This document shows positions 45,861 through 55,049 of a stretch of 64,000 bases of DNA, in pieces. Below the pieces are notes generated by a model. That model was not told the DNA's origin. It did not search any database and was given only the letters and a program-made list of their open reading frames with translations. Each line of letters opens with the position of its first letter. Position 1 is the stretch's first letter. The stretch is from Niallia circulans (GTDB lineage: Bacteria; Bacillota; Bacilli; Bacillales; Cytobacillaceae), in NCBI RefSeq assembly GCF_003726095.1, contig NZ_CP026031.1, forward strand, positions 2,728,001 through 2,792,000, given 5' to 3'. The position numbers were made by a program, and so were the translations under genes.

Positions 45861-48062
45861 ATGAAACATTATATTCAGCAATATTTTACTGCAGTAACTA
45901 GTAAAAAGGGAAAGTGGATTACTTTAATTGCCTGGCTTCTCCTTGTCGGGATAGTAAGCATGTTTTTACCTCAGGCTAGCTCACAGAAAAATGATTTAGC
46001 TAGAAATATTCCCACTACTGCTTTATCACAGCAGGCAGAGGAAAAAATGAAAGAGGAATTTCCCAATGAACAAGGAACACCTGCATTAATTGCTTGGTAT
46101 CGATCAACAGGATTATCTGATCAAGATTTACAACAAATCCAAGAGCTTACCAAACAACTAACAGAGAAACCGCTAATCCATCAAGAAATGATTATTCCCT
46201 ATCATCAACTACCGATAGAAGCAGTAAAGCGACAAATTTCTGAAGATGGAACAACATTCGTTCTCCCGCTTTTATTTGAGAATAATTTAGCTACAAGCGA
46301 ACTGAAGACTGGTATTCAGGAATTAGAAACGGCTGCAAGTGACTTATGGGGAGAAAATCCTTTTAACACCTCTATAAAAGACGAAACAAAATTGCACGCA
46401 AGAACAACCGGTCCAGTAGGTATCTCTATTGACGCGACAGAGCTGTTTAGCCAAGGTGACTTATCATTACTCATTGGCACAGTCATGATAGTTTTAATTT
46501 GTTTGCTTGTCATATATCGTTCTCCAGTATTAGCTTTAATCCCGCTAATCGGAGTTGGAATCGCTTATGGAGTTATCAGTCCTTTACTTGGCTTCTTAGG
46601 TGAGTCAAGGTGGATTGAATTTGATTCTCAAAGCATTGCTATTATGACCGTATTGCTTTTTGGAGCTGGTACAGACTATTGTTTATTCATTATCAGTAGA
46701 TATCGTACGTTACTAACACAAGAATCAGTAAAGGAAATTGCGATGCAAAAAGCCTTAAAACGTTCTGGCGGAGCCGTGGCGATGAGTGGTTTAACAGTAT
46801 TTTTCTCCCTCATTGCATTATTATTAGCTCAATATGGGGCAGTTCACCGATTTGCCATTCCATTTAGCATATCTATTCTCATAATGATGATAGCTAGTTT
46901 AAGTATTGTCCCTGCCATTTTAGCTATTATCGGCAGACTGTCTTTTTATCCATTCGTTCCTAGAACAGAAGAATTATTAGCAAAAAAGGGCATTAAAAAA
47001 ACAGCGAAAAAAAGAAAATCACTCGGAACCGCGATTGGTAAGGTAGTAACAAAACATCCATGGAAAGTGACGATTCTCACGACAATATTACTTGGAATTT
47101 TTGCTCTTTTTTCCCTTAAAACGGAGTATACGTATGACTTATTATCCTCATTTCCGGATGATATGCCCTCAAGAGAAGGCTATACTTTAATTGAAGATCA
47201 TTTTAATGCAGGGGAACTTGCTCCCGTATCGGTTATTATTAACACCGAAGGAGAAGCTGTAAAAGTCGAGGAATCCTTGAAGCAATTAGATTTTATCGCA
47301 AAGGTTTCAGAGAGTGAAGCAGGAAAGAAGAATCCTGATTTAATCAAATATTCAGTGGAGCTTCAAACGAATCCTTATTCAAATGAAGCGATGGATAAAC
47401 TACCAATAATTCGGGAAACATTGGAAGAAACGCTTCAGGAGAATGGAATCAAAAATGCGAACGATAATGTTTGGATTGCTGGAATTACTGCAGAGCAATA
47501 TGATACAAGAGAATTAACAAATGATGATGCGCAAATGATCATTCCTGTTATTTTAGCCATGATTGCCATCCTTTTACTTATTTATCTACGCTCTATAACG
47601 GCAACCATCTATTTGATTGCGACCGTTCTGCTTTCCTATTTTAGCGCATTAGGATTGGGCTGGATTATCCTTCACTATGGATTTGGAGTAGAGGCAATTC
47701 AAGGTTTAATTCCGCTATACTCCTTTGTATTTATTGTGGCATTAGGAGAAGATTATAATATATTCATGATTTCAAGCATATGGAAGAAAAGCAAAGAAAA
47801 GCCTCTCTTACAAGCGGTGAAAGAAGGTGTAGCAGAATCTGGCGGCGTTATTACTTCTGCTGGAGTCATTTTAGCCGCTACCTTTATGGTACTAACGACT
47901 TTACCAATGCAAGTACTTGTCCATTTTGGAACCATAACTGCAATCGGAATTGTGCTGGATACCTTTATTGTAAGACCATTTTTAGTGCCTGGAATAACTT
48001 CCCTATTAGGAAATGCTGCCTTTTGGCCAAGCAAGAAACTACATGTAAAAGAAAAAGAATAG
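45861..48062 (+). CDS. MMPL/RND-superfamily membrane exporter (YdfJ-like)
   Basis: 733 residues in two homologous halves. Each has one N-terminal span, a large extracytoplasmic loop and a block of about five spans: spans near 20-36 and ~195-350 in half one, ~390-410 and ~560-720 in half two. The MMPL signatures LLFGAGTDYCLFIISRYR and VALGEDYNIFMISSIW carry the Asp-Tyr pair of the proton relay. Substrate is unknown; lipids or hydrophobic drugs are the family range. AAGGAG precedes ATG 45861. Control by the adjacent TetR protein is inferred from the operators. Confidence 0.9.
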   Translation: MKHYIQQYFTAVTSKKGKWITLIAWLLLVGIVSMFLPQASSQKNDLARNIPTTALSQQAEEKMKEEFPNEQGTPALIAWYRSTGLSDQDLQQIQELTKQLTEKPLIHQEMIIPYHQLPIEAVKRQISEDGTTFVLPLLFENNLATSELKTGIQELETAASDLWGENPFNTSIKDETKLHARTTGPVGISIDATELFSQGDLSLLIGTVMIVLICLLVIYRSPVLALIPLIGVGIAYGVISPLLGFLGESRWIEFDSQSIAIMTVLLFGAGTDYCLFIISRYRTLLTQESVKEIAMQKALKRSGGAVAMSGLTVFFSLIALLLAQYGAVHRFAIPFSISILIMMIASLSIVPAILAIIGRLSFYPFVPRTEELLAKKGIKKTAKKRKSLGTAIGKVVTKHPWKVTILTTILLGIFALFSLKTEYTYDLLSSFPDDMPSREGYTLIEDHFNAGELAPVSVIINTEGEAVKVEESLKQLDFIAKVSESEAGKKNPDLIKYSVELQTNPYSNEAMDKLPIIRETLEETLQENGIKNANDNVWIAGITAEQYDTRELTNDDAQMIIPVILAMIAILLLIYLRSITATIYLIATVLLSYFSALGLGWIILHYGFGVEAIQGLIPLYSFVFIVALGEDYNIFMISSIWKKSKEKPLLQAVKEGVAESGGVITSAGVILAATFMVLTTLPMQVLVHFGTITAIGIVLDTFIVRPFLVPGITSLLGNAAFWPSKKLHVKEKE

Positions 48063-48072
48063 ATTATTTATT

Positions 48073-48118
48073 CCTCCAAGTGCTGTCTCACCAGAAAGCT
48101 TGGAGGATTTTCTTCTCT
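48073..48118 (+). terminator. Terminator after the MMPL gene
   Basis: CCTCCAAG pairs with CTTGGAGG around a 17-base loop. ATTTTCTTCTCTTTT follows on the plus strand. Confidence 0.75.
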
Positions 48119-48161
48119 CTTTTCCGTTTTATCCTTCCTTTTTTTAATTTATTTGATTTTC

Positions 48162-48191
48162 TTAAAACAAAATCCCCTTTCCATACGTCTA
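48162..48191 (+). promoter_or_regulatory. ECF-type (sigma-V) autoregulatory promoter
   Basis: TTAAAAC (48162-48168) and CGTCTA (48186-48191) are 17 bases apart. This resembles the Bacillus ECF pattern TGAAAC-N16/17-CGTC, upstream of the sigma factor gene itself. Confidence 0.65.
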
Positions 48192-48243
48192 TTCCTTGTA
48201 AAACTTAAGTTATTACGTATTTCTTCCATAAAGGAGCTCTTCT

Positions 48244-48729
48244 ATGTTAAACAAAAATAAAAAAGAAACGGAGTTAATTACATTTATTATGGATCAGAAG
48301 GAAAGCTTCTATCGATTTGCTTACTCTTATGTACGGAATCAAGAAGATGCCTTAGATATTGTACAAGACTCTATTCATAAAGCGTTAAGAAAACAACATC
48401 AATTAAAAGATACTGCTATGATGAAAAGTTGGTTTTATCGAATTGTCGCTACAACCTCTCTTGATTTTTTACGAAAAAAGAAACGTTGGTATGTGGCAGA
48501 CGATGACAGTTTAGAAGTGCTTGCTTCAAGTTCTGTCGATACTTACAAAAATTTAGATTTAGAACAAGCAATGAATCAGCTTCCACCATCCTATAAAACC
48601 ATTGTGATTCTTCGTTTTTTTGAAGACTTAAAGCTCGAAGAAATTGCTTCTGTACTAGATGAAAATATAAATACAGTAAAAACAAAACTTTATAAGGCAC
48701 TAAAAATACTTCGTATAGAAATGAAATAG
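48244..48729 (+). CDS. sigV: ECF sigma factor, SigV type
   Basis: 161 residues. Region 2 (~15-85) has FYRFAYSYVRNQEDALDIVQ and SIHKALRK. Region 4 (~105-160) has LPPSYKTIVILRFFEDLKL, then EEIASVLDENINTVKT and the final helix. The wording closely follows B. subtilis SigV, which responds to lysozyme. AAAGGAG precedes ATG 48244. The next gene, 12 bases on, is its RsiV-like anti-sigma factor. The oatA and yrhK genes that accompany sigV in B. subtilis are not here. Confidence 0.92.
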   Translation: MLNKNKKETELITFIMDQKESFYRFAYSYVRNQEDALDIVQDSIHKALRKQHQLKDTAMMKSWFYRIVATTSLDFLRKKKRWYVADDDSLEVLASSSVDTYKNLDLEQAMNQLPPSYKTIVILRFFEDLKLEEIASVLDENINTVKTKLYKALKILRIEMK

Positions 48730-48741
48730 TGGAGGAATAAA

Positions 48742-49593
48742 ATGGATAGAAAATTAGAAAAGATGAAAAAGGATTATTTGAATATACCCATACCAAATGA
48801 ACTGGAGAAACAGACACATAGATCGATTAAACGATATCGTACTTTGAGAAGAATTTCAAAAAACGCTATCTTCTTAGCTGCTTCCATCCTTTTATTCATT
48901 ACAACGGTCAATATAAGTCCGGCAGCAGCAAGCACCTTATCAGATATACCTTTTTTAAACAAAGTCATTAAGGTCGTTACAATAACAGAATGGAAAGAAA
49001 CGAAGAAGAATAGTGAGCTAGATATTAAAACGCCTGAAGTAACTGGCTTAGAGAATAAAACTCTTTCTCAGACATTAAACCAACAATACGTTCAAGAATC
49101 AAAAGAGCTTTATTCTAAATTTATGCAAGAAACAGCAAATGATAATGGAAACTACTCGCTCGAAAGTGGCTATATCGTTAAAACAGATGATGATTTGTTA
49201 TTATCGCTTGGTCGATATACGATCGAAACAAAAGCATCTGCTGCAGAATCTATTCGCTATGATACGATCGATAAACAAAACGAACTGTTAATCACATTAC
49301 CAAGTCTATTTAAAGATGATTCTTACATTGATGCTATCAGTTCGTACATTTTACATGAAATGAACAAGCAAATGAAAGCAGACATCGGAAGCTATTTTGT
49401 AAAAAGTGATACCGATCCAGAAGGGTTTGATAAAATCGATCCATACCAAAATTTCTATATAAACAAACAGCATCAATTGGTCATTTGCTTTAATGAATAC
49501 GAAGTAGCACCAGGGTATATGGGGACAGTTGAATTTCCCATTCCATCCGATGTGATAAAGGATTATTTAGTAAGTGATTTATATATAAGATAA
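48742..49593 (+). CDS. rsiV: Anti-sigma-V factor, RsiV-like (DUF3298)
   Basis: 283 residues. The cytoplasmic N-terminus (~1-40) binds the sigma factor, a single membrane span is at ~41-58 (NAIFLAASILLFITTV), and the extracellular part has the DUF4163/DUF3298 domain that binds lysozyme in B. subtilis. SPAAAS at 59-64 right after the span is a good signal-peptidase site, which fits the known site-1 cleavage of RsiV by signal peptidase upon lysozyme binding, followed by RasP in the membrane. GGAGG precedes ATG 48742. Orthology rests on domain type and the sigV partner. Confidence 0.88.
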   Translation: MDRKLEKMKKDYLNIPIPNELEKQTHRSIKRYRTLRRISKNAIFLAASILLFITTVNISPAAASTLSDIPFLNKVIKVVTITEWKETKKNSELDIKTPEVTGLENKTLSQTLNQQYVQESKELYSKFMQETANDNGNYSLESGYIVKTDDDLLLSLGRYTIETKASAAESIRYDTIDKQNELLITLPSLFKDDSYIDAISSYILHEMNKQMKADIGSYFVKSDTDPEGFDKIDPYQNFYINKQHQLVICFNEYEVAPGYMGTVEFPIPSDVIKDYLVSDLYIR

Positions 49594-49610
49594 TTGGTTA
49601 TCATTGATAA

Positions 49611-49652
49611 GTCAGAGGAGAGGATTTATTCTTTCCCTCTGACTTTTCTTCT
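49611..49652 (+). terminator. Terminator after rsiV
   Basis: GTCAGAGG (49611-49618) pairs with CCTCTGAC (49636-49643). TTTTCTTCTTTT follows on the plus strand. Confidence 0.83.
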
Positions 49653-49789
49653 TTTATAATTGAAAAGTTTTCCTCTGGCAAACTGTTTTCTCTTCCTCAT
49701 ACTTTTGTTGATAGGTATAAAAACGTTGCTCTAGACCCACCCTATAGTGACTTGATATGATTAGTGAGGTAGTTAAGGAGGCATTTGCA

Positions 49790-50668
49790 ATGGATAAAAA
49801 ATATGCAGACTTAAAGCTCGGAGAACGAGCCGCGATATTAAGCATTATTACATATATTATTTTAGCATCAGTGAAATTAATTATTGGAAATAGCACTGAT
49901 TCGCAAGCTTTAAAAGCAGATGGATGGAATAATTTCACCGATATTATTGCTTCTGTTGCCGTTTTAATCGGGTTGCGGCTATCTCAAAAACCAGCTGATA
50001 AAGACCATCCTTATGGCCATTGGAAAGCGGAAACTGTTGCTTCGTTAATTGCTTCCTTTATTATGATGAGTGTTGGATTACAAGTATTATACCAAGCAAT
50101 CTCTTCCTTCTTTACTCATTCTAGACAAGCACCTGATTTAGTGGCAGCATATACAGCTATCGCCTGTGGTGCTGTTATGTTCTTTGTCTATCGGATCAAT
50201 TTACGATTGGGAAAAAAAATAAATAGCCAAGCTGTAAAAGCAGCAGCGAAAGATAATTTTTCTGATTCGATGGTTAGTTTTGGTACTGCTGTCGGTATTT
50301 TTGGAGCACAATTAAACTTGGGATTTTTAGATCCGCTAGCGGCCTGTATTGTCGGCCTGTTAATTTGTAAAACAGCTTGGGGAATTTTCCGAGAAACCAC
50401 TCATTATCTGACAGATGGTTTTGACGTTTTATTGATTGATAAATATAAAAAGACCATTTTACATACAGATGGCGTTAAAGCTGTTAAAGAAATTAAAGCA
50501 AGAAATTATGGCAATAACCCAGTCGTGGATGTCGTCATTACCGTTAACCAGCAGCTAGATATTACTCACGCCCATGATATCTCTTCAGCCGTAGAAAATG
50601 CCTTAATAAATGAATTTAATGTGTTAGAGGTTCATGTCCATATTGAGCCAGACGAAGAAACCCAGTAA
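49790..50668 (+). CDS. Cation diffusion facilitator, MneP/MneS-like
   Basis: Proton-coupled divalent metal exporter of 292 residues from ATG 49790, preceded by AAGGAGG; the frame is open to 49757 but that ATG lacks a site. Six membrane spans (~14-34, 43-62, 80-100, 112-132, 155-175, 180-198) are followed by a cytoplasmic ferredoxin-like domain with HAHD and VHVHIEP. The metal-site motif ADGWNNFTDIIAS (Asp44, Asp51) and DHPYGHWKAETVAS are present. Manganese export, as for B. subtilis MneP/MneS, is the best guess from overall similarity. Its 3' end meets the convergent TraX-family gene. Confidence 0.9.
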   Translation: MDKKYADLKLGERAAILSIITYIILASVKLIIGNSTDSQALKADGWNNFTDIIASVAVLIGLRLSQKPADKDHPYGHWKAETVASLIASFIMMSVGLQVLYQAISSFFTHSRQAPDLVAAYTAIACGAVMFFVYRINLRLGKKINSQAVKAAAKDNFSDSMVSFGTAVGIFGAQLNLGFLDPLAACIVGLLICKTAWGIFRETTHYLTDGFDVLLIDKYKKTILHTDGVKAVKEIKARNYGNNPVVDVVITVNQQLDITHAHDISSAVENALINEFNVLEVHVHIEPDEETQ

Positions 50669-50819
50669 AGAAACGAATGAATAGTATTTAGAAGTATAAC
50701 GGAGAAAGCTGAAGATTGACTTATGTAAGTATTCCACAATATAAAAAGGAATAATTTTCCTCACTATAGCTAATTCTGTCCTTTGCTTTTTTTGATTGCT
50801 GTGTATAGAGTGAGAAAAT

Positions 50820-50842
50820 AGCCAACTCTCATTGAGCTGGCT
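50820..50842 (-). terminator. Hairpin after the TraX-family gene
   Basis: A 9-bp stem with one G-U pair and a 5-base loop, followed on the minus strand by ATTTTCT. It lies 11 bases beyond the stop codon of the repaired reading frame. Confidence 0.6.
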
Positions 50843-50852
50843 TACAGTAATA

Positions 50853-51619
50853 CTATTTTTCCCCTCCAATAAAATATAAAATGGTAATATGTATTGGATA
50901 AAAGAGATAAAAAAATATTTTAAGCCAACTCCTTTTTCCCCATTATAAAAATAGAGCAATGGCAAAGCTAAAATCATCATCCATTGGAAGTCTGCAAACG
51001 GAAGTAAAAATTGTGAAAACGGATTTAAACTGCCTCCCCATTTTTTATATACTAAAAAGATAAAAAGGCAATAAATTGAATAGCTTATTACTAATTGTTT
51101 TTTATTTCTAAATAAATAAAAGACAACACCTAATAAAACGAACAAGATTCCCCCTTCTACATATATTACATTTCCAAATATAGCTCCATAAAAAGGATAT
51201 CTCAGAGCTGTATTTAATATAAATATTTCTGTAATGAGGGTAGAAAGCACAGTACTTATCATCTGCCATATTAAGTAGATACTAAAATATCTCCAACTTC
51301 TCTTATCGATTACATAAATTAACAATGCAACCGTAAATAATGTCGCAAAAAAATTATTAGTTAATCCTACTCCCGTATTATAATTTTGATTAATAAACAC
51401 ATTAACGCAAGCCATGATAACACTAGCAATATACAAACGGAAGAGATATCGATGTTTATTAGAGGTGTGAGTCATACCTATTATCACAAAATAAATAAAA
51501 ATCGGTGCTGCTATTCTCCCTCCCCATCTTAAATATACTGGAGTACCAGGGATAAATTCCCCTATATGATCTATTAGCATAAAAATTAAAGCTATTATTT
51601 TTATTAAAGTAGTAGTCAT
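50853..51619 (-). pseudogene. TraX-family membrane protein with a one-base frameshift
   Basis: ATG 51619 (MTTTLIKIIALIFMLIDHIG), after AAGGAG, begins a TraX/acyltransferase-3-like protein with about eight hydrophobic spans and the family's IDHIGEF near the start and RIAAPIFIYF. At the T-run read from 50915-50909 the frame is lost. With eight T instead of seven the protein ends KYFFYLFYPIHITILYF and stops at 50853, 255 residues, as in intact TraX proteins. As written, the frame reads through the hairpin and overlaps the convergent efflux gene to 50624. The cause is a recent mutation, homopolymer phase variation or a sequencing error. The role of chromosomal TraX proteins is unknown. Confidence 0.82.
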
Positions 51620-51639
51620 GATCATCTCCTTAATGAAGA

Positions 51640-51665
51640 AAAGCACCTATACAACTAGGTGCTTT
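51640..51665. terminator. Hairpin between proS and the TraX-family gene
   Basis: AAAGCACCTA (51640-51649) pairs with TAGGTGCTTT (51656-51665). Short pyrimidine-rich tails stand on both sides. It probably ends the proS transcript. Confidence 0.6.
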
Positions 51666-51711
51666 ATATTTGTCATTTAGTGCTTTTTTATATTTAAACT
51701 TAGAATTTCAT

Positions 51712-51745
51712 GGTTGGTAAAGTAGATGATCTTACTTTACCAACC
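51712..51745. repeat. Perfect 13-bp inverted repeat downstream of proS
   Basis: GGTTGGTAAAGTA (51712-51724) and TACTTTACCAACC (51733-51745) with an 8-base loop. No T-run follows on either strand, so it is not a standard terminator. It could stabilise the proS mRNA 3' end or bind a protein. Confidence 0.7.
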
Positions 51746-51839
51746 TTTACATAAATTTCAGCTTTTTTATTAGAACATCTTCATATTTTCGAGATCCAAA
51801 TTGCTCGTTTTTACTATCCATTTGATTTAGGCAAAAATA

Positions 51840-53273
51840 TTAATATGCTTTAGCCCAATAGACTAATTTATTTGCTTTTTTGCCACAGCATACACAAGTG
51901 TCAGCGATTTTTTCTTGCTCAAAAGGCATACATCTAGATGTTGCACTTGTTTCTTCCTTTATTTTATCTTCACACGCTTGATCTTCACACCACATGGCTT
52001 TAATAAATCCTGGCTTTTCTTTTGCCGTCAACTGTTTAAATTCATCAAAATTTACAGCAGTATGAGTGTTTTCTTCTCTATGATCTGTGGCTTTCTTTAA
52101 CAAGTTGTCTTGGATATCCGTTAATAATTGTGTAATTGTTTCTTCTAATCCATCCATAGAGACAAATTGTTTCTCTCCAGTATCTCTTCTCACAAGAACC
52201 ACTTGATTTTTCTCGATATCTTTTGGTCCCACTTCTAGACGGAGAGGAATTCCCTTCATTTCATACTCATTAAATTTCCAGCCTGGCTTTTTATCACTTG
52301 CATCAATACCAACGCGGATCGAATTACTTAGTTTCTTCTGTAAATCGTAGGCAAAATCCAATACCCCTTCCTTATGCTGGGCAATTGGTACGATCATCAC
52401 TTGTGTTGGTGCAATCATTGGCGGTACGACTAAGCCGCGGTCATCCCCATGAACCATAATCATGGCACCAATGATTCTTGTCGTAAAGCCCCATGATGTC
52501 TGCTGAACATGCTGCAAGTTGCCATCTCTGTCCGAGAACTGAATTCCAAAGGATTTTGCAAAGCCATCGCCGAGATTATGCGAAGTACCTGATTGCAATG
52601 CTTTGCCGTCATGCATCAAGCTTTCAATCGTATAGGTGTATTTCGCGCCTGCAAACTTTTCTTTTTCTGTTTTACGCCCTTTGATCACTGGAAGTGCCAA
52701 GTACTTTTCGCATATTTCTGCATAGACCTGAAGCATTTGAATTGTTTCTCTATCTGCATCCTCTTCCGTTTCATGACATGTATGACCTTCTTGCCATAAA
52801 AATTCTAAAGTACGTAAGAATGGACGTGTCGTCTTTTCCCAACGCACAACATTAGCCCACTGATTATATAGCTTAGGAAGATCACGATAGGAATGAATAA
52901 TATTTTTATAATGCTCTGCAAAAAGCACTTCTGATGTTGGGCGCACACAAAGTCTTTCTGCTAGTTTCTCGTCTCCGCCATGTGTAACCCATGCTACTTC
53001 TGGTGCGAATCCCTCAATATGATCTTTTTCTCGTTGTAAAAGGCTTTCTGGAATAAATAATGGCATATAAACATTTTCATGCCCTGTTTCTTTAATACGT
53101 TTATCTAATGCTTCTTTAATATTCTCCCAAATCGCTGTTCCATAAGGTCGAATAATCATCGAACCTCTTACACTTGAATAATCGATTAGTTCCGCTTTTG
53201 TCACTACATCTGTATACCACTGGGCAAAATCATCTTCCATGCTAGTAATGCTTTTTACAAAATCCTTCGCCAT
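51840..53273 (-). CDS. proS: Prolyl-tRNA synthetase, archaeal/eukaryotic type
   Basis: Class II synthetase of 477 residues that charges tRNA-Pro. It is the short type without the bacterial INS editing domain. Class II motifs are [10 protein letters not shown] (motif 1 region), [20 protein letters not shown] (motif 2) and [20 protein letters not shown] (motif 3). The C-terminal zinc-binding extension has CEDQACEDK and [10 protein letters not shown] and ends in the Tyr typical of this class. AGGAGG precedes ATG 53273. A proline T-box lies upstream. Bacillaceae often carry a bacterial-type ProS as well, which is not in this window. Confidence 0.95.
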   Translation of the reverse strand: MAKDFVKSITSMEDDFAQWYTDVVTKAELIDYSSVRGSMIIRPYGTAIWENIKEALDKRIKETGHENVYMPLFIPESLLQREKDHIEGFAPEVAWVTHGGDEKLAERLCVRPTSEVLFAEHYKNIIHSYRDLPKLYNQWANVVRWEKTTRPFLRTLEFLWQEGHTCHETEEDADRETIQMLQVYAEICEKYLALPVIKGRKTEKEKFAGAKYTYTIESLMHDGKALQSGTSHNLGDGFAKSFGIQFSDRDGNLQHVQQTSWGFTTRIIGAMIMVHGDDRGLVVPPMIAPTQVMIVPIAQHKEGVLDFAYDLQKKLSNSIRVGIDASDKKPGWKFNEYEMKGIPLRLEVGPKDIEKNQVVLVRRDTGEKQFVSMDGLEETITQLLTDIQDNLLKKATDHREENTHTAVNFDEFKQLTAKEKPGFIKAMWCEDQACEDKIKEETSATSRCMPFEQEKIADTCVCCGKKANKLVYWAKAY

Positions 53274-53340
53274 TTTAAAGGGCCTCCTATTTTATCTGTG
53301 TTTTTAAACGTATTTCAAGCGATCTTTCTTAGAAAAAGAC

Positions 53341-53590
53341 CATAAAAAAAAAGCGTTGCTATTCATTAGGGACCAAATAATGGCGGTACCACCCTAATTC
53401 AAAGCAAAGCTTTACACTCTTCCATGTTAACGGTATTGAACCGCTGAATCTTCTTAAACAAAGTCTATTCGATACAGAACGAAAAAGGCAGGTTCAACAG
53501 GTAAGCCTATAGGTCCTTTCAGCATTTAGACCCTCTCTTTTTATAGACATTGCTGCATACTAATCCTTTTTATAGTTTCATTATTCATTT
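53341..53590 (-). promoter_or_regulatory. T-box riboswitch (proline) in the proS leader
   Basis: On the minus strand the T-box core AGGGTGGTACCGCC is at 53395-53382, followed by a terminator and nine T at about 53351-53343. Upstream, stem I contains GCTGAAAGG, and the specifier-loop-like GAA-CCT-GCC puts the codon CCT (Pro) at 53490-53492. Uncharged tRNA-Pro would stabilise the antiterminator and switch proS on. Confidence 0.93.
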
Positions 53591-53727
53591 CTTTGTGAAA
53601 AATCATATCGGATAGAAACATTATTGTCAATATAGATTTTTTTTATTCTTTTTAACCGATAGGGCATATATCTTTTATTTTCGATAATGGAGAAGGAGTG
53701 AATGGCTTCTCTGTGTTTTCTTTAAGC

Positions 53728-53748
53728 TCTATGCTTTTTAGGCATAGA
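53728..53748. repeat. Small hairpin after pucG
   Basis: TCTATGC and GCATAGA around a 7-base loop, 26 bases beyond the pucG stop. No T-run follows on the minus strand, so termination is uncertain. The remaining 53591-53727 shows nothing else. Confidence 0.4.
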
Positions 53749-53773
53749 AAGTATTTCTCTGGACCCTTATCTA

Positions 53774-55003
53774 TTAACCTCTTAAATAAAAATTTAGCGC
53801 TGCTTGCAGTGCTTGGCCTGCAGGGAGTTTTACACCATGGCTAATGAGGCATGCCTCTAAACTCGCAAGTACGAATAAGACATTTTCTTTGCGACAGCTA
53901 TAGCCCATTGTTCCAATTCTCCATATTTTTCCGTGTAATGGACCAAAAGAGCTGGCTATTTCTACTCCAAATTGCTCAAGCATCATACTACGAACAGATT
54001 CTGCATCAATCCCCTTTGGAACGTTAATGCATGTTACCGTTGGCAGCTTCCACCTTTTATCACCGAACAATTCAAGCCCCATTCCCTTTATTCCTTCCAT
54101 GAGCGCTTGTTCATGGTACTGATGACGAGCAAACCTCTTTTCCAAGCCTTCTTCTAAAACAATTCTTAATCCTTCATGAAGAGCATATAACATGGTAGTT
54201 GCTTCTGTATGATGATTCAGCCTTCGCGGACTCCAATAATCCTGCAATTGTGCCAAATCTAAATAATTTGAGCGAATTGGGGCATGGGCTTTTATCTCTG
54301 CTAGCTCCACTTCTGTAGCTATTCCTCTTTCTACTTTCTTCCGTGCATTTAACACTTTTTCCACTCGATCATTATACGTAATAGGGGCATTTCCAGATGG
54401 AACTGATAAACATTTTTGATTTCCTCCAATTACTGCATCGATATACCAATTATCTGTTTGAACATTGGCTCCTCCAATTGTTGCAACTGCGTCAACGATA
54501 AAGAGAATATCTTGTTCTCGACATGCTTTGCCGACCTCTTCTAATGGCTGCATACACCCTGTTGATGTTTCTCCATGAACAAGAGCAACTACTTTCGGTC
54601 TCACTCTTTTCATTTCTGCAATAATTACTTCTGGATCAAAAACCTCGCCCCATTTACATTGAAGCAAATGAATCTCAGCCCCATATCTTTCAGAAATTTC
54701 CGTCAAAAGATGTCCAAATCTTCCGTAAATTGGAATTAACACTTTATCTCCTGGCTCAATGACACTGGCCAATACAGCTTCTAGTCCAGATCTTGATGTT
54801 CCATCAACTGGATATGCCCATTGATTTTTAGTTTGGAAAACTTGTTGAATCATTCTCATAACATCATTCATGATAGATGTAAATGCAGGATCAAATTGTC
54901 CCAAAATAGGTGTACTTAACGCCCTTAACACTCTCGGATCAACCTCAACAGGTCCTGGTGTCATAATCGTTCTTAAGGGTGTGTTTAGTTCTAAAAAAGT
55001 CAC
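53774..55003 (-). CDS. pucG: (S)-ureidoglycine-glyoxylate aminotransferase
   Basis: PLP enzyme (class V fold) of 409 residues, assigned to late purine/allantoin breakdown where it transaminates ureidoglycine with glyoxylate. TPGPVEVDPRVL (15-26), the PLP phosphate loop DGTSRSG, HGETSTG, DAVATIGG and the Schiff-base Lys197 in GGNQKCLSVPSG are all present and align with B. subtilis PucG from memory. It is downstream of pucF, separated by a 390-base gap filled by tandem repeats. Confidence 0.92.
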   Translation of the reverse strand: MTFLELNTPLRTIMTPGPVEVDPRVLRALSTPILGQFDPAFTSIMNDVMRMIQQVFQTKNQWAYPVDGTSRSGLEAVLASVIEPGDKVLIPIYGRFGHLLTEISERYGAEIHLLQCKWGEVFDPEVIIAEMKRVRPKVVALVHGETSTGCMQPLEEVGKACREQDILFIVDAVATIGGANVQTDNWYIDAVIGGNQKCLSVPSGNAPITYNDRVEKVLNARKKVERGIATEVELAEIKAHAPIRSNYLDLAQLQDYWSPRRLNHHTEATTMLYALHEGLRIVLEEGLEKRFARHQYHEQALMEGIKGMGLELFGDKRWKLPTVTCINVPKGIDAESVRSMMLEQFGVEIASSFGPLHGKIWRIGTMGYSCRKENVLFVLASLEACLISHGVKLPAGQALQAALNFYLRG

Positions 55004-55049
55004 TATGATACTTCCTTTCCTTATCTTTTAGTAATTCCCTCTGCTTGCT

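Noticed and set aside
45110..48062. Novel defence or secretion system around the TetR and MMPL genes
   Set aside because: Both belong to common regulator/exporter families and the operators fit ordinary efflux control. No nuclease, helicase or toxin partner is present.
47780..48208. 142-codon plus-strand frame overlapping the MMPL gene end
   Set aside because: It is a shadow of the MMPL coding sequence in another phase and continues through its terminator.
50624..50852. C-terminal extension of the TraX-family frame into the efflux gene
   Set aside because: It follows the frameshift, crosses a hairpin, overlaps a convergent gene and has no resemblance to TraX proteins.
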